From NCBI GenBank assembly GCA_002687795.1, contig NZBG01000028.1, positions 1 to 25,996 on the forward strand: a stretch of 25,996 nucleotides of DNA, in the 5' to 3' direction. Source of the stretch: Candidatus Woesearchaeota archaeon. GTDB taxonomy: Archaea > Nanobdellota > Nanobdellia > Woesearchaeales > GCA-2687795. Under the pieces are notes generated by a model. The model was not told the origin of the DNA, did not search any database, and was given only the letters and a program-made list of their open reading frames with translations. The stretch's first letter is position 1, and each line of letters begins with the position of its first letter. Positions 1-7,709 of this stretch are shown piece by piece. Both the position numbers and the translations under genes were made by a program.

Positions 1-1105
1 ACTTTAAACTCTGTTTCAACGGAGCTAAGAGCTGGTAAACGGCGGGAGTAACTATAACTCTCTTAAGGTAGCGTAATACCTTGCCGATTGAATGTCGGCT
101 TGCATGAATGTCGTAACGAGATCCCCACTGTCCCCAGTCAGAGTCCTCTGAACACTCCATCCTGGTGCAAAGGCCAGGGAACTCCAATGGGAAGTGAAGA
201 CCCCGTGAAACTTTACTGTAGCTTGTGGCTGTAACGTGAGTTTTGTTGTATAGCGTAAGTGGGAGTTGTTTGACGCTTGGACGTCAGTTCAAGTTTAGAC
301 GCCTATGTAACACCACTCTTCAAAACTCACGCTGCTAACTGGGAGACCAGGACAACTATAAGTGGACAGTTTGGCTGGGGTGGCACCCTGCTGAAAAGAT
401 ATGATTAAGGCTCCTGCCTTAATCTACTTTACATCAGCAGGGCCCTAAGGTTGACTCAATCGGTATAGAAATCCGATGTAGAGTGCAAGGGCATAAGTCA
501 GCCTGATTGAACTCCTGATAAGAAGGAATCCAAGAATGAAAGTTTGGCCTAGCGAACTTCTATGTCCTTATTGATGAGGGCTAGGAATGACCGAAAAGTT
601 ACTCCGGGGATAACTGAGTTGTCGCGCCCGAGAGCTCATAGCAGAGCTTAGTAACTTTGCAAGCAAATCGACGGCGCGGCTTGCTACTTCGATGTCGGCT
701 CTTCCTATCCTGGGCGTGCAGAATTGAAAGGAATAGATTTTCCTTTACTGTTGGCGCCCAAGGGTGTGGGTGTTCACCAATTAAAAGGGATCGTGAGCTG
801 GGTTCAGAACGCTGTGAGGCAGTTTGTTTAATATCTATTGGAGATGCAAGATGTCTGAAAGGAAGGAAGTCATAGTACGAGAGGAACTGACTTTCGGAGC
901 CACTTGTGGACCTGTTATCTGTTAAGGTAGGCAGGGCAGCTACGCTCTAAGGGATAAGAGCTGAAAGCATCTAAGCTCGAAGCCCTTCTTGAAAAGAGAC
1001 ATCCACAGGACACTCATAAAAGATGAGTTTAATGGGGCTGGTGTGTAAGATTCAAGCTTCGGCGAGAATTTCAGCATGCAGCTTCCAATCGTCCAGATGT
1101 TCCTT
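1..1105 (+). rRNA. rrl: 23S ribosomal RNA, 3' part (domains IV-VI)
   Basis: This is the 3' third of a large-subunit rRNA, cut by the window's left edge. Recognisable landmarks in order are the domain IV segment with ACTATAACTCTCTTAAGGTA (about 50-69), the P-loop TGGCTGGGGTGGC (372-384), the peptidyl-transferase segment CCGGGGATAACTGAG (604-618), the CTTCGATGTCGGCTC segment holding the 2500-2508 PTC bases (688-702), the A-loop GGGTGTTCACC (768-778) and the sarcin-ricin loop AGTACGAGAGGAACTG (874-889). The 3' end is placed near 1105 by analogy with archaeal 23S ends; exact maturation cannot be read. Against the bacterial and archaeal patterns I know, three extra hairpins interrupt domain V (about 402-433, 640-666 and 724-753). 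No 5S gene follows before valS, so 5S is probably unlinked. Confidence 0.97.
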
Positions 1106-1142
1106 TAACTATGCATGGTTTTTTCATTTATTTTCTTTTTAA
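1106..1142 (+). terminator. T-rich 3' end of the rRNA transcript
   Basis: Just after the 23S 3' end the + strand carries T-rich runs (TTTTTTC, TTTATTTTCTTTTT), the usual archaeal poly-T termination signal. It lies between the rRNA and the convergent valS gene. No strong hairpin is seen. Confidence 0.45.
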
Positions 1143-1190
1143 GACTATGAAGATAGTGGTAGCTATAGTAACATATATAGAATAATAGAA

Positions 1191-3635
1191 CTAAATCTCA
1201 ATACCTATCTTAACATCATCAGAACACTCAATATCAGCCTTTCCCTCAAACACAATCTCCTCAGCATTAACAACCCCTTTAATATCATCCAAAACAGCCT
1301 TAACCTTATCCTCATGCTTGGTCTTAATAACAAGCTTCTTTAATTCGGTTTTTAATGAAAGGTTCTTCTCTGACTTATACCTTCTCACAGCAGAAACAAT
1401 ATCAACAGCAACATCGCCTGTCTCTTCAGCTGCTTTATCAGGTTTTGACAGCGCTGGCTTAGGCCATCCACTGATATGAACGCTCTTATCCTTCTCATGC
1501 TTAACAAAGAACAATTGATAGACCTCTTCAGTAATATGAGGTGTAAAAGGCGCCATAAGCTTGATAATTGAAAGCAGGCTGGTATAAAGAGTGTATTGCG
1601 CTGCTTCCCTTGACTCCTTGCCCCTTTTATCAGGATTATAAAGCCTGTCCTTAGCAAGCTCTAAATAATTATCGCAGAAAACATGCCAGAAAAAGTTCTC
1701 TGTATCATTCTTTGTCCTTGAAAACTCATACTTATTAAAGCTCTCAGTAGATTCTGTAATTAGTTTAGAGAGCTTTGACAAAAGCCATTTATCAATTATC
1801 TCCAGCTTTGGCTTGGTCTTCTGCTTCTTATAATCCTCCAGATGCATAAAGCAAAACTTTGAAGCATTCCATAATTTGACTATGAACTTCTGGCCAGTAA
1901 GCAAGTCTTTCTCAGGGAAAGCTAAGTCATCTCCCAGCTTACAGCCAGCTGCCATAAACCTTAAAGCATCCGCAGAATACTTCTCAACCATGGCCTGAGG
2001 TTCAATAATGTTCCCCTTAGACTTTGACATCTTCTTGCCCTTAGGGTCAAGCATCCAGCCATTGATAAAACAATCATCCCAGGGCTTCATATCATAATGC
2101 AACTTGCTCTTAACAACAGTATTGAAAAGCCAGAAACTGATAATATCATGGCCCTGCGGCCTCATGCTCATAGGCTTCTTAATTAGATGGTTATACACCG
2201 GCTTTCCTTTGAAAAGCTCCTTAACAATAGTAGGAGTTAATGATGATGTTGCCCATGTGTTAATGATATCTTTCTCCCCTGTTATACTCTTGCTCTTGCA
2301 TTTAGGACATTGTTCCACAGGAGGCTTGTCTTTAACAGGATCAACAGGAATGTCTTCTTCCTTTGCCAGGATAACCTCACCGCAATCATCACAATACCAA
2401 ACAGGGAAAGGGATGCCAAAAAATATCTGCCTTGATATGCACCAATCCCATTTAAGGCCTTTAACCCAGTTATCATACCTATTCTTCATATGCTTAGGGA
2501 ACCAGTTAAGCTCACTGCCCCATTTAAGCATATCCTTCTTCAAATCAAGAAACTTGATGAACCATTGTTTTGTTGCAACATACTCAACATCAGTGCCGCA
2601 CCTCTCATGAACGTTAACATTATGCCTAAGATTCTCAACCTTCTCAAGAGCTCCCGCCTCCTCAAGGTCCTTAATCACCTCTTTCCTTGCCTCTCTGCTG
2701 TTCATACCTTCATATTTCCCAGCCTTTTCATTATAAACGCCTTCCACACCCATAACATGAATAGGTTTTGCCTCGGGGTGCCTTGTAAGCCAATCAATAC
2801 ACTCAACCCCTCCATAGGTGCAATAATAAACAACACCTGAGCCATACTCCATATCAGTCTCAGAATCAGCGGAAAGCACAACATCCCTGCCTATCAGCGG
2901 GAGTGCTACTTTTTTCCCGATCAGATGCTTATACCTCTTATCATCAGGATGCACGCTGATACCAACGCATGCAGGAAGCAGTTCAGGCCTTGTAGTTGCA
3001 AAAACCAGCTCATCTCCAGTCTCAACCTTTACCTTGATATAACACAACTGAGACTCCTGCTCAGCATCCTCCATCTCAACCTGAGCAATTGCTGTCCTGC
3101 ACTTAGGGCAAATCATCATAGGAGCTTCTTTTCTATACTCCCTTCCTTTCTTGTAAAGATCAATAAAAGACTTCTGTGAGATTCTCTGGCAATGAGGATC
3201 AATAGTTGTATACTTAACATCAAAATCGCAGCTAATTCCAAGACCTTTCCAATCCTTTGTATACTCAGGCCTAAGCTCTTTATCCAGGGTTTCAAGGCAG
3301 AGCTTCCTAAACCCTTTCCTATCCATCTTAGCTGCCCTAACCTTCTTAGTCTTCTCAATAAGAATCTGTGTTGGCAAACCGTTATCATCAGTGCCAAAAG
3401 GCTGCAGAACATTAAACCCCTGCATCCTCTTAAACCTTGCAACAAAATCCTGCTGGCTGTTGGCAAACGCATGGCCCATATGCATCCTGCCTGAAACAGT
3501 AGGAGGAGGCGTGTCAATACTATAAATCTCCCTCTTAGTATCTTTAGGATCAAAGCTGTAAATGCCTTCCTTCTCCCAAAAAGACTGCCACTTTTTCTCT
3601 GAATCCTTAGGATTATAGTTCTTAGGAAGCTTCAT
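1191..3635 (-). CDS. valS: Valyl-tRNA synthetase, archaeal type
   Basis: Class I aminoacyl-tRNA synthetase that charges tRNA-Val in the cytoplasm and edits misactivated threonine. The 814-residue product has the HIGH-type motif HMGH (52-55) after PPPTVSGR, the archaeal GTDDNGLPT segment (81-89), the CP1 editing region with TTRPE (214-218), and KMSKS (535-539). Cys pairs that could bind zinc are CPKC (176-179), CDDC (415-418) and CPKC (443-446). A helical anticodon-binding domain with MAPFTPHITEEVY and a C-terminal tail follow. The length is slightly below the usual 850-950 residues. The start is supported by a TATA box about 25 bp upstream, so the mRNA is probably leaderless. It is convergent with the rRNA gene and divergent from the kinase-like pseudogene. 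IleRS is less likely, given the substrate-loop wording. Confidence 0.95.
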   Translation of the reverse strand: MKLPKNYNPKDSEKKWQSFWEKEGIYSFDPKDTKREIYSIDTPPPTVSGRMHMGHAFANSQQDFVARFKRMQGFNVLQPFGTDDNGLPTQILIEKTKKVRAAKMDRKGFRKLCLETLDKELRPEYTKDWKGLGISCDFDVKYTTIDPHCQRISQKSFIDLYKKGREYRKEAPMMICPKCRTAIAQVEMEDAEQESQLCYIKVKVETGDELVFATTRPELLPACVGISVHPDDKRYKHLIGKKVALPLIGRDVVLSADSETDMEYGSGVVYYCTYGGVECIDWLTRHPEAKPIHVMGVEGVYNEKAGKYEGMNSREARKEVIKDLEEAGALEKVENLRHNVNVHERCGTDVEYVATKQWFIKFLDLKKDMLKWGSELNWFPKHMKNRYDNWVKGLKWDWCISRQIFFGIPFPVWYCDDCGEVILAKEEDIPVDPVKDKPPVEQCPKCKSKSITGEKDIINTWATSSLTPTIVKELFKGKPVYNHLIKKPMSMRPQGHDIISFWLFNTVVKSKLHYDMKPWDDCFINGWMLDPKGKKMSKSKGNIIEPQAMVEKYSADALRFMAAGCKLGDDLAFPEKDLLTGQKFIVKLWNASKFCFMHLEDYKKQKTKPKLEIIDKWLLSKLSKLITESTESFNKYEFSRTKNDTENFFWHVFCDNYLELAKDRLYNPDKRGKESREAAQYTLYTSLLSIIKLMAPFTPHITEEVYQLFFVKHEKDKSVHISGWPKPALSKPDKAAEETGDVAVDIVSAVRRYKSEKNLSLKTELKKLVIKTKHEDKVKAVLDDIKGVVNAEEIVFEGKADIECSDDVKIGIEI

Positions 3636-3654
3636 ATAATCATTAATATTGGCG

Positions 3655-3666
3655 TTATATTTAAAG
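3655..3666 (-). promoter_or_regulatory. TATA box of valS
   Basis: On the minus strand CTTTAAATATAA is centred about 25 bp before the valS ATG (3635), preceded by an A/G-rich BRE-like stretch. This spacing puts the transcription start at or next to the ATG. Confidence 0.65.
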
Positions 3667-3718
3667 CTTTTCTCGGAAAAGCTCAGGTTTTCTTTTTAGA
3701 ACCATTATATAAGAAAAT

Positions 3719-3727
3719 TTATAAAAA
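3719..3727 (+). promoter_or_regulatory. TATA box of the kinase-like gene
   Basis: TTATAAAAA is centred about 25 bp before the ATG at 3748. A second AT-rich candidate (TTATATAAG) lies near 3703. The spacing suggests a leaderless transcript. Confidence 0.5.
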
Positions 3728-3747
3728 ATGTTATCTTTTATTGAAAT

Positions 3748-4368
3748 ATGAAGAAAATTGGACAAGGTTTACACTTTAATGTTTATGATATAGGGGACAA
3801 AGTAGAGAAAACTCTAACATCTAAAACACAAATAAAACGGAAACTTTTGCTTTGGAATCCTTTCTATATCTTCAAATTGTCTTCCTTAGAAGAGAATGCC
3901 AGGAGCGTGATTGAAGAAAGGGATAAAATAACTGCAGAATTAAAGAAAAGAAAAATACCTGCTTATCTTTTAGCTAATTTAAGGTTTGATAATAATAAGA
4001 TCTAACAAGATAAAGTTACAGTTCTTAAAACAAAACTCAAAGATTATGAAGAAGCTGTTAAATATATTGATAAATTCGTTGATTTTATTCTTGAATGTTG
4101 GAGAAATGGGTTTTCTGAAAGAACATATAATTTTACAATCAATAATGGAATAAATTCAAGAGATGAAATAGTGCTTATGGACTTTGGAGCAATAACTTTC
4201 AGGAAATCTCACGTTAAAGAAGATATTCAAACAAAAATATGGGAAGAGAGACTGAGTTTTAAAAGAGATTTAAATGCTAAAGTAAGAGATTATTGTAGCA
4301 TGAGGATGAGTAATAACCTGACTTTGGAAAATTTAGACAAATATTGGAGAAAAGCTTTAAAACCCTAA
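3748..4368 (+). pseudogene. Kinase-like phosphotransferase, interrupted by an in-frame TAA
   Basis: One reading frame of 206 codons plus stop runs from the ATG at 3748 to the TAA at 4366, broken only by a TAA at 4003-4005. The N-terminal half has a glycine-loop-like segment, IGQGLHFNVYDIGDKVEKTL (4-23), resembling the nucleotide-binding loop of protein-kinase-like folds. The second half has a catalytic-loop-like TYNFTINNGI followed by VLMDFGAITF, which contains a DFG metal-binding motif. The canonical catalytic Asp of an HRD-type loop is not evident. The codons around the stop read as N-K-I-stop-Q-D-K-V; one base change in a Tyr codon (TAT/TAC to TAA) would explain it. No frameshift is present, so the loss is recent, an assembly error, or two polypeptides are made. 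The fold is inferred; the substrate is unknown. Confidence 0.6.
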
Positions 4369-4422
4369 AACAACCAAAGTAACAATAAACTTAATAAACA
4401 TTGAACACTTTAGCATGATAAA

Positions 4423-5079
4423 ATGGCACTAATATGCGGTGTTGATGAAGCTGGTCGCGGTCCTGTAATCGGTCCAATGGTAATAGTAGGGATAACAATA
4501 GATGAAGCCAAAGAGTCCAAACTGCAATGGATAGGGGTGAAAGACAGTAAGCTGCTAACTCCCAAAAGAAGGGAAATACTCTTTGAAAAGATACTCGGGA
4601 TCGTTAAAGGCTATAAAATAGAGATAATATCACCATCGCAGATAGATGCTGCATTAAATGATGCTGACATGAACCTGAACTGGCTGGAAGCTGTAAAAAC
4701 AGCTGGAATCATCAACAAACTAAAGCCTAATAAAGCATACATAGACTCGCCAAGCAACAATCTTAAAGATTATAAGAACTATTTAAAGAATAGGATCACT
4801 AATAAAAAAACAGAGCTCATTGTAGAGCATAAGGCAGACAAGAACCATCCATGCGTTGGAGCTGCTTCAATCATAGCAAAAGTAACCAGGGACAAAGAAA
4901 TCGCTAAAATAAAAAGGGCTACCGGGCAGGAGATAGGCTCAGGATACACATCTGACCCGATAACCGTTGACTTCTTAAAAAAGAACTATGATAAATATCC
5001 GGATATAATGAGGAAAACATGGGCACCATATAGAGATATAATAAAAAATAAAAAGCAGAAGAAGTTAGGAGAGTTTTAA
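4423..5079 (+). CDS. rnhB: Ribonuclease HII
   Basis: Type 2 RNase H that cleaves the RNA strand of RNA/DNA hybrids and single ribonucleotides in DNA, acting in ribonucleotide excision repair and primer removal. The 218-residue product starts with CGVDEAGRG (5-13), giving the metal-binding pair D8/E9. The other expected acidic residues are D108 in AYIDSP and D139 in EHKADKN; HPCVGAASIIAKVTRD and GSGYTSDP (173-180) are family signatures. The protein ends in QKKLGEF (212-218), which resembles a minimal PCNA-interacting (PIP) box, common at the C-terminus of archaeal RNase HII. Length is normal. It follows the broken kinase-like gene by 54 bp and is convergent with the next gene. Confidence 0.95.
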   Translation: MALICGVDEAGRGPVIGPMVIVGITIDEAKESKLQWIGVKDSKLLTPKRREILFEKILGIVKGYKIEIISPSQIDAALNDADMNLNWLEAVKTAGIINKLKPNKAYIDSPSNNLKDYKNYLKNRITNKKTELIVEHKADKNHPCVGAASIIAKVTRDKEIAKIKRATGQEIGSGYTSDPITVDFLKKNYDKYPDIMRKTWAPYRDIIKNKKQKKLGEF

Positions 5080-5083
5080 CAAA

Positions 5084-6244
5084 TTATTTGTAAGAATATT
5101 TAATATCATCTATTCTTCTATAATCATCCATAAAAGTTTTTACAGTAGTAATAACCTTTTTCATGTGATCAAAACTGGGAAGTTTTCTAAAATAATTAGG
5201 AATCTTATCATCTTTATCTCCTAACTTATATTTTCTTTCTCTTCTAAAGCGTAAAGCAAGCAATTGGCAGGCAGCTTTCATTGTTAATGCAAGATTAGGC
5301 AAAAGATAATGTCCTGGCTTGTCTTTAGAAGGGTAATTCAACATTAAATTATGAGCCCTGAAATAACCTTCATTGTTCACCAGTTTAAGCAGTTGTTTTT
5401 CTATCTTTATAAATTCATTCTGAAGATGAGGAATAGCTTTTTCAAATAAAATATCTAATGATACTTGTTCAGGTTTAAAGTTATTTGTAAATGGATTATA
5501 AACGGGAAACTCAAAACCTATATGGTCATATTCTTTAAAAAGCTCATCGTTTCTATATTTATCTTTGCCAAGAGGATCTCTCTTAAATGCTGTTTTTTCT
5601 GCTTCTACCATTGCGCTAAAACTTACAGATAGAGCAAGGATGTCATCCTTTTTAATCATATAAGAATCTTCATCTATATTAGATTCAATAGGTTCTTCAA
5701 CAGGAATCTCAGTATCAGATACTACCTGCTCTGGCTCATCAATCAATTGTAAAATGTTTTCTAATTTAAGCTTTAAATGCTTTAAAGGATTTGATTTTAT
5801 ACCTTCTGCTCTGTCTATTCCCCATGCTTCATAATATAAATCATAAGTAAGATCTAAAATTCCATTAATTTGACTAGTATATTTTTCTATATTTCTTGTT
5901 TCTTCGCCTTTAGTTTTGAGTGTTCTCAAAGTCTCTTTAACTTCAGAAGGACTATAATTCTTTATATAGCTCTTTAAATCATAAGCTACAACAATCATAT
6001 TCCTATAATGATCTTGTGTTAACAATTCAGAAGAATAGTTTTCAGGATCTTTTTTTAAAACCAATTGTAAAGGATCCCACTCAGGCAGATTATTTAACTT
6101 GTATTTATCTGATGGCACACCAACTTTTGGTGGCTCAGTACTTATATTTAATCTTAATGTAGACTCACTGTTTAATTTAGGTATAAGCCCATTAATAAAA
6201 GTAACACAAAAGCTGTCAATCTCCCCTTCTAAAGTTCCTATCAT
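5084..6244 (-). CDS. Protein of unknown function (386 aa)
   Basis: I do not recognise this family. The product is soluble-looking, with no signal peptide or membrane segment. It has a largely helical N-terminal half, an acidic linker around residues 195-220 rich in Glu, Pro and Asp (VSDTEIPVEEPIESNIDED), and a basic C-terminal third with ALRFRRERKYKLGDKDDK. The start is supported by a TATA box 26 bp upstream, implying a leaderless message. It ends 4 bp from the convergent rnhB. The UPF0489-like gene lies upstream on the same strand, but each has its own promoter and a repeat-bearing 159-bp gap separates them, so they are neighbours rather than a tight operon. It forms the left edge of the accessory island. 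Confidence 0.75.
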   Translation of the reverse strand: MIGTLEGEIDSFCVTFINGLIPKLNSESTLRLNISTEPPKVGVPSDKYKLNNLPEWDPLQLVLKKDPENYSSELLTQDHYRNMIVVAYDLKSYIKNYSPSEVKETLRTLKTKGEETRNIEKYTSQINGILDLTYDLYYEAWGIDRAEGIKSNPLKHLKLKLENILQLIDEPEQVVSDTEIPVEEPIESNIDEDSYMIKKDDILALSVSFSAMVEAEKTAFKRDPLGKDKYRNDELFKEYDHIGFEFPVYNPFTNNFKPEQVSLDILFEKAIPHLQNEFIKIEKQLLKLVNNEGYFRAHNLMLNYPSKDKPGHYLLPNLALTMKAACQLLALRFRRERKYKLGDKDDKIPNYFRKLPSFDHMKKVITTVKTFMDDYRRIDDIKYSYK

Positions 6245-6264
6245 ATAAGGAGGATTATTAGAGG

Positions 6265-6275
6265 ATTTATAAAAG
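6265..6275 (-). promoter_or_regulatory. TATA box of the unknown 386-aa gene
   Basis: Minus-strand CTTTTATAAAT is centred about 26 bp before the ATG at 6244, matching the leaderless pattern of the region. Confidence 0.55.
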
Positions 6276-6316
6276 TTATCCTTATAAAGAGATAAAGAGG
6301 TTTTCTTTAGTGAGAA

Positions 6317-6351
6317 GGTCGTACAAGGGTTGAGTAGGGAGAGGTTTTTCT
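6317..6351 (+). repeat. GTCRYACAAGG-family repeat, copy A
   Basis: A 35-bp stretch beginning GGTCGTACAAGG and ending GAGAGGTTTTTCT closely matches copy B (7343-7376), which begins CGTCATACAAGG and ends GCGAGGTTTTTCT; about 26 positions agree. It sits between two minus-strand genes and codes for nothing visible. Confidence 0.55.
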
Positions 6352-6403
6352 AATATATCAATTATCTACTCTTCTCTTAATTCTTGGATTAATTCATCAC
6401 ACA

Positions 6404-7171
6404 TTATTTTATATCTTCATACAACTGTGTAAGAGCTAATTTAGTTTGTTGTTTTACTTCTTCAACTTTTTCTCGTGGTACATATGTATCTGCTTCATCC
6501 TCTCCTTGAGATAGAGTTATAGTAATTAAGTCTGGTTTAGGTAATCCTGCTAAGATTCTTATTGTATTCTCCAATCTTTTTTCCCAGCCTGTCACACCGT
6601 CATATCCTTTAGGGACTCCAAATATATTCTTATGACAGCAGAAGCCGTCAACATCAAGATCAACAATAAATGGTTTACCAATCTGCATATCTTCAAGAGG
6701 AATAATATCCTCAAATCCATATAACCAATTTCCAAGTTCGCTAAAGTGATAGTTGGGATTTTTTGGTTCTTTCCACCTTACTGTTGGATAATTGTCAAAA
6801 TGTGTTTTTACCTTACGAGTTCCCAATATATTTCTTCCATTTGAGTCGTGGTTAAAGTCATGCACTTCATCATTAGATTCATGAGGATTGTGCCAATAAA
6901 GTTTATTAGCTATACCATAATGGACAGCTGCACAGAACTGCATGCTATAACCAATATCTGATAAATGTTCTGTTTTTAATTTTCGCCTATATCGAATATT
7001 ATCTGCACTATCGTGATGTCCATCTTCATAGAAGATGGTAGCATTTCTTAGATAAAGCCAAAAGCGAATATTCTCTGAATGTTCTGAGGTTATTGCTACA
7101 GGAATTTCTTTAATATTAAAGAATTCTAATGGTTCTAGCATAATATTATCTAATCGTTTAATTTTGGTCAT
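6404..7171 (-). CDS. UPF0489-like protein (possible arginase/deacetylase fold)
   Basis: The 255-residue product resembles the UPF0489 family, whose members carry a His/Asp-rich motif near the N-terminus and a later DxDxxF-like motif. Visible are ATIFYEDGHHDSADN (about 44-58), a W-H-N-P segment (LYWHNPHES, about 93-101) and FIVDLDVDGFCCHKN (about 168-182). The paired Asp/His motifs would suit a binuclear metal site as in arginases and deacetylases, but that is inference. No signal peptide or membrane helix is seen. A TATA box 27 bp before the ATG supports this start. It lies in the accessory island, divergent from the AlbA_2 gene across a 538-bp repeat-rich gap. Family assignment is tentative. 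Confidence 0.6.
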   Translation of the reverse strand: MTKIKRLDNIMLEPLEFFNIKEIPVAITSEHSENIRFWLYLRNATIFYEDGHHDSADNIRYRRKLKTEHLSDIGYSMQFCAAVHYGIANKLYWHNPHESNDEVHDFNHDSNGRNILGTRKVKTHFDNYPTVRWKEPKNPNYHFSELGNWLYGFEDIIPLEDMQIGKPFIVDLDVDGFCCHKNIFGVPKGYDGVTGWEKRLENTIRILAGLPKPDLITITLSQGEDEADTYVPREKVEEVKQQTKLALTQLYEDIK

Positions 7172-7192
7172 TTTAGTTGAATTAGTTCGTTA

Positions 7193-7203
7193 TTATATTT
7201 AAA
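7193..7203 (-). promoter_or_regulatory. TATA box of the UPF0489-like gene
   Basis: Minus-strand TTTAAATATAA is centred about 27 bp before the ATG at 7171, implying a leaderless transcript. Confidence 0.6.
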
Positions 7204-7342
7204 TCTTGCTATTTTAACTACTAATCAGTGATATTAAAGGAAGCCTAATTAACCCGTATAAAGAAGCCAATAATTTATGAATGTGAGAGCATCGTGATGG
7301 AACAAGTTCGAACTGCATAATGCAGCCTTGTGCTGATGAAAA

Positions 7343-7376
7343 CGTCATACAAGGTCGAGCAAGGCGAGGTTTTTCT
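7343..7376 (+). repeat. GTCRYACAAGG-family repeat, copy B
   Basis: It reads CGTCATACAAGG, then GAGCAAGGCG, then AGGTTTTTCT. It shares ACAAGG...GAGGTTTTTCT with copy A, and TACAAGG followed closely by GCAAGGCG with the inverted copy C (12347-12372). Confidence 0.55.
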
Positions 7377-7489
7377 CCTCGAGATTTTTTCCCTCAGAAA
7401 GATTTTTCGGCAACCCTTGAAAAATCTTTTTAGAGCTGGAAAAAATCTCAGAGCTGAGGAAAACTTAGGAATTTTGCATAGCAAAATTT

Positions 7490-7559
7490 AACAGTTTGGG
7501 GCGTTAAGAATAAGTTAGTTGTGCGACGTTTTCTATCCATAGCAGTTTAATTGAGCCTT
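7490..7559 (+). repeat. Inverted 70-nt element, copy E1
   Basis: It begins AACAGTTTGGGG (7490-7501), then has a 40-nt variable middle, then GCAGTTTAATTGAGCCTT (7542-7559). Copy E2 on the opposite strand (12250-12319) has exactly the same two end blocks at exactly the same spacing, while the middle is unrelated. Part of the middle (TTGTGCGACGTTT) recurs at 12767-12779. Confidence 0.75.
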
Positions 7560-7670
7560 AACTGACAACTCTGTTAGTTATCTTTTTACTGCAACATTAT
7601 TACAAAGAGGCACGTTATCAATTACTGCGGAGCAGAGTATATTTTTTAGGAATCGGAGGCGTTTAGAGGA

Positions 7671-7682
7671 ATATTTATAAAT
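7671..7682 (+). promoter_or_regulatory. TATA box of the AlbA_2 gene
   Basis: ATATTTATAAAT is centred about 34 bp before the ATG at 7710, which would leave a leader of roughly 10 nt. Confidence 0.55.
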
Positions 7683-7709
7683 CAAGACTATTACTATAGA
7701 TTAAATAAA

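Larger units (their letters stand above)
7204..7667. other. Non-coding, repeat-rich intergenic region
   Basis: No credible gene is seen here. The stretch holds several short palindromes: GTTCGAAC and CTGCATAATGCAG near 7307-7326, and CGAGG-loop-CCTCG near 7365-7381. It also holds repeat copies B (7343-7376) and E1 (7490-7559). Short open frames through it show no family resemblance and overlap the repeats. Confidence 0.6.

Noticed and set aside
657..875. Open frame of 72 codons inside the 23S gene
   Set aside because: It lies wholly within conserved rRNA sequence (peptidyl-transferase centre to sarcin-ricin loop).
7331..7460. Possible box C/D guide RNA (CTGATGA near 7331, CTGA near 7454)
   Set aside because: The boxes are too far apart for an archaeal C/D sRNA and no C'/D' pair was found.
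7275..7484. Minus-strand open frame in the intergenic repeat region
   Set aside because: It runs through palindromes and repeat copy B, with no family resemblance and no start signals.
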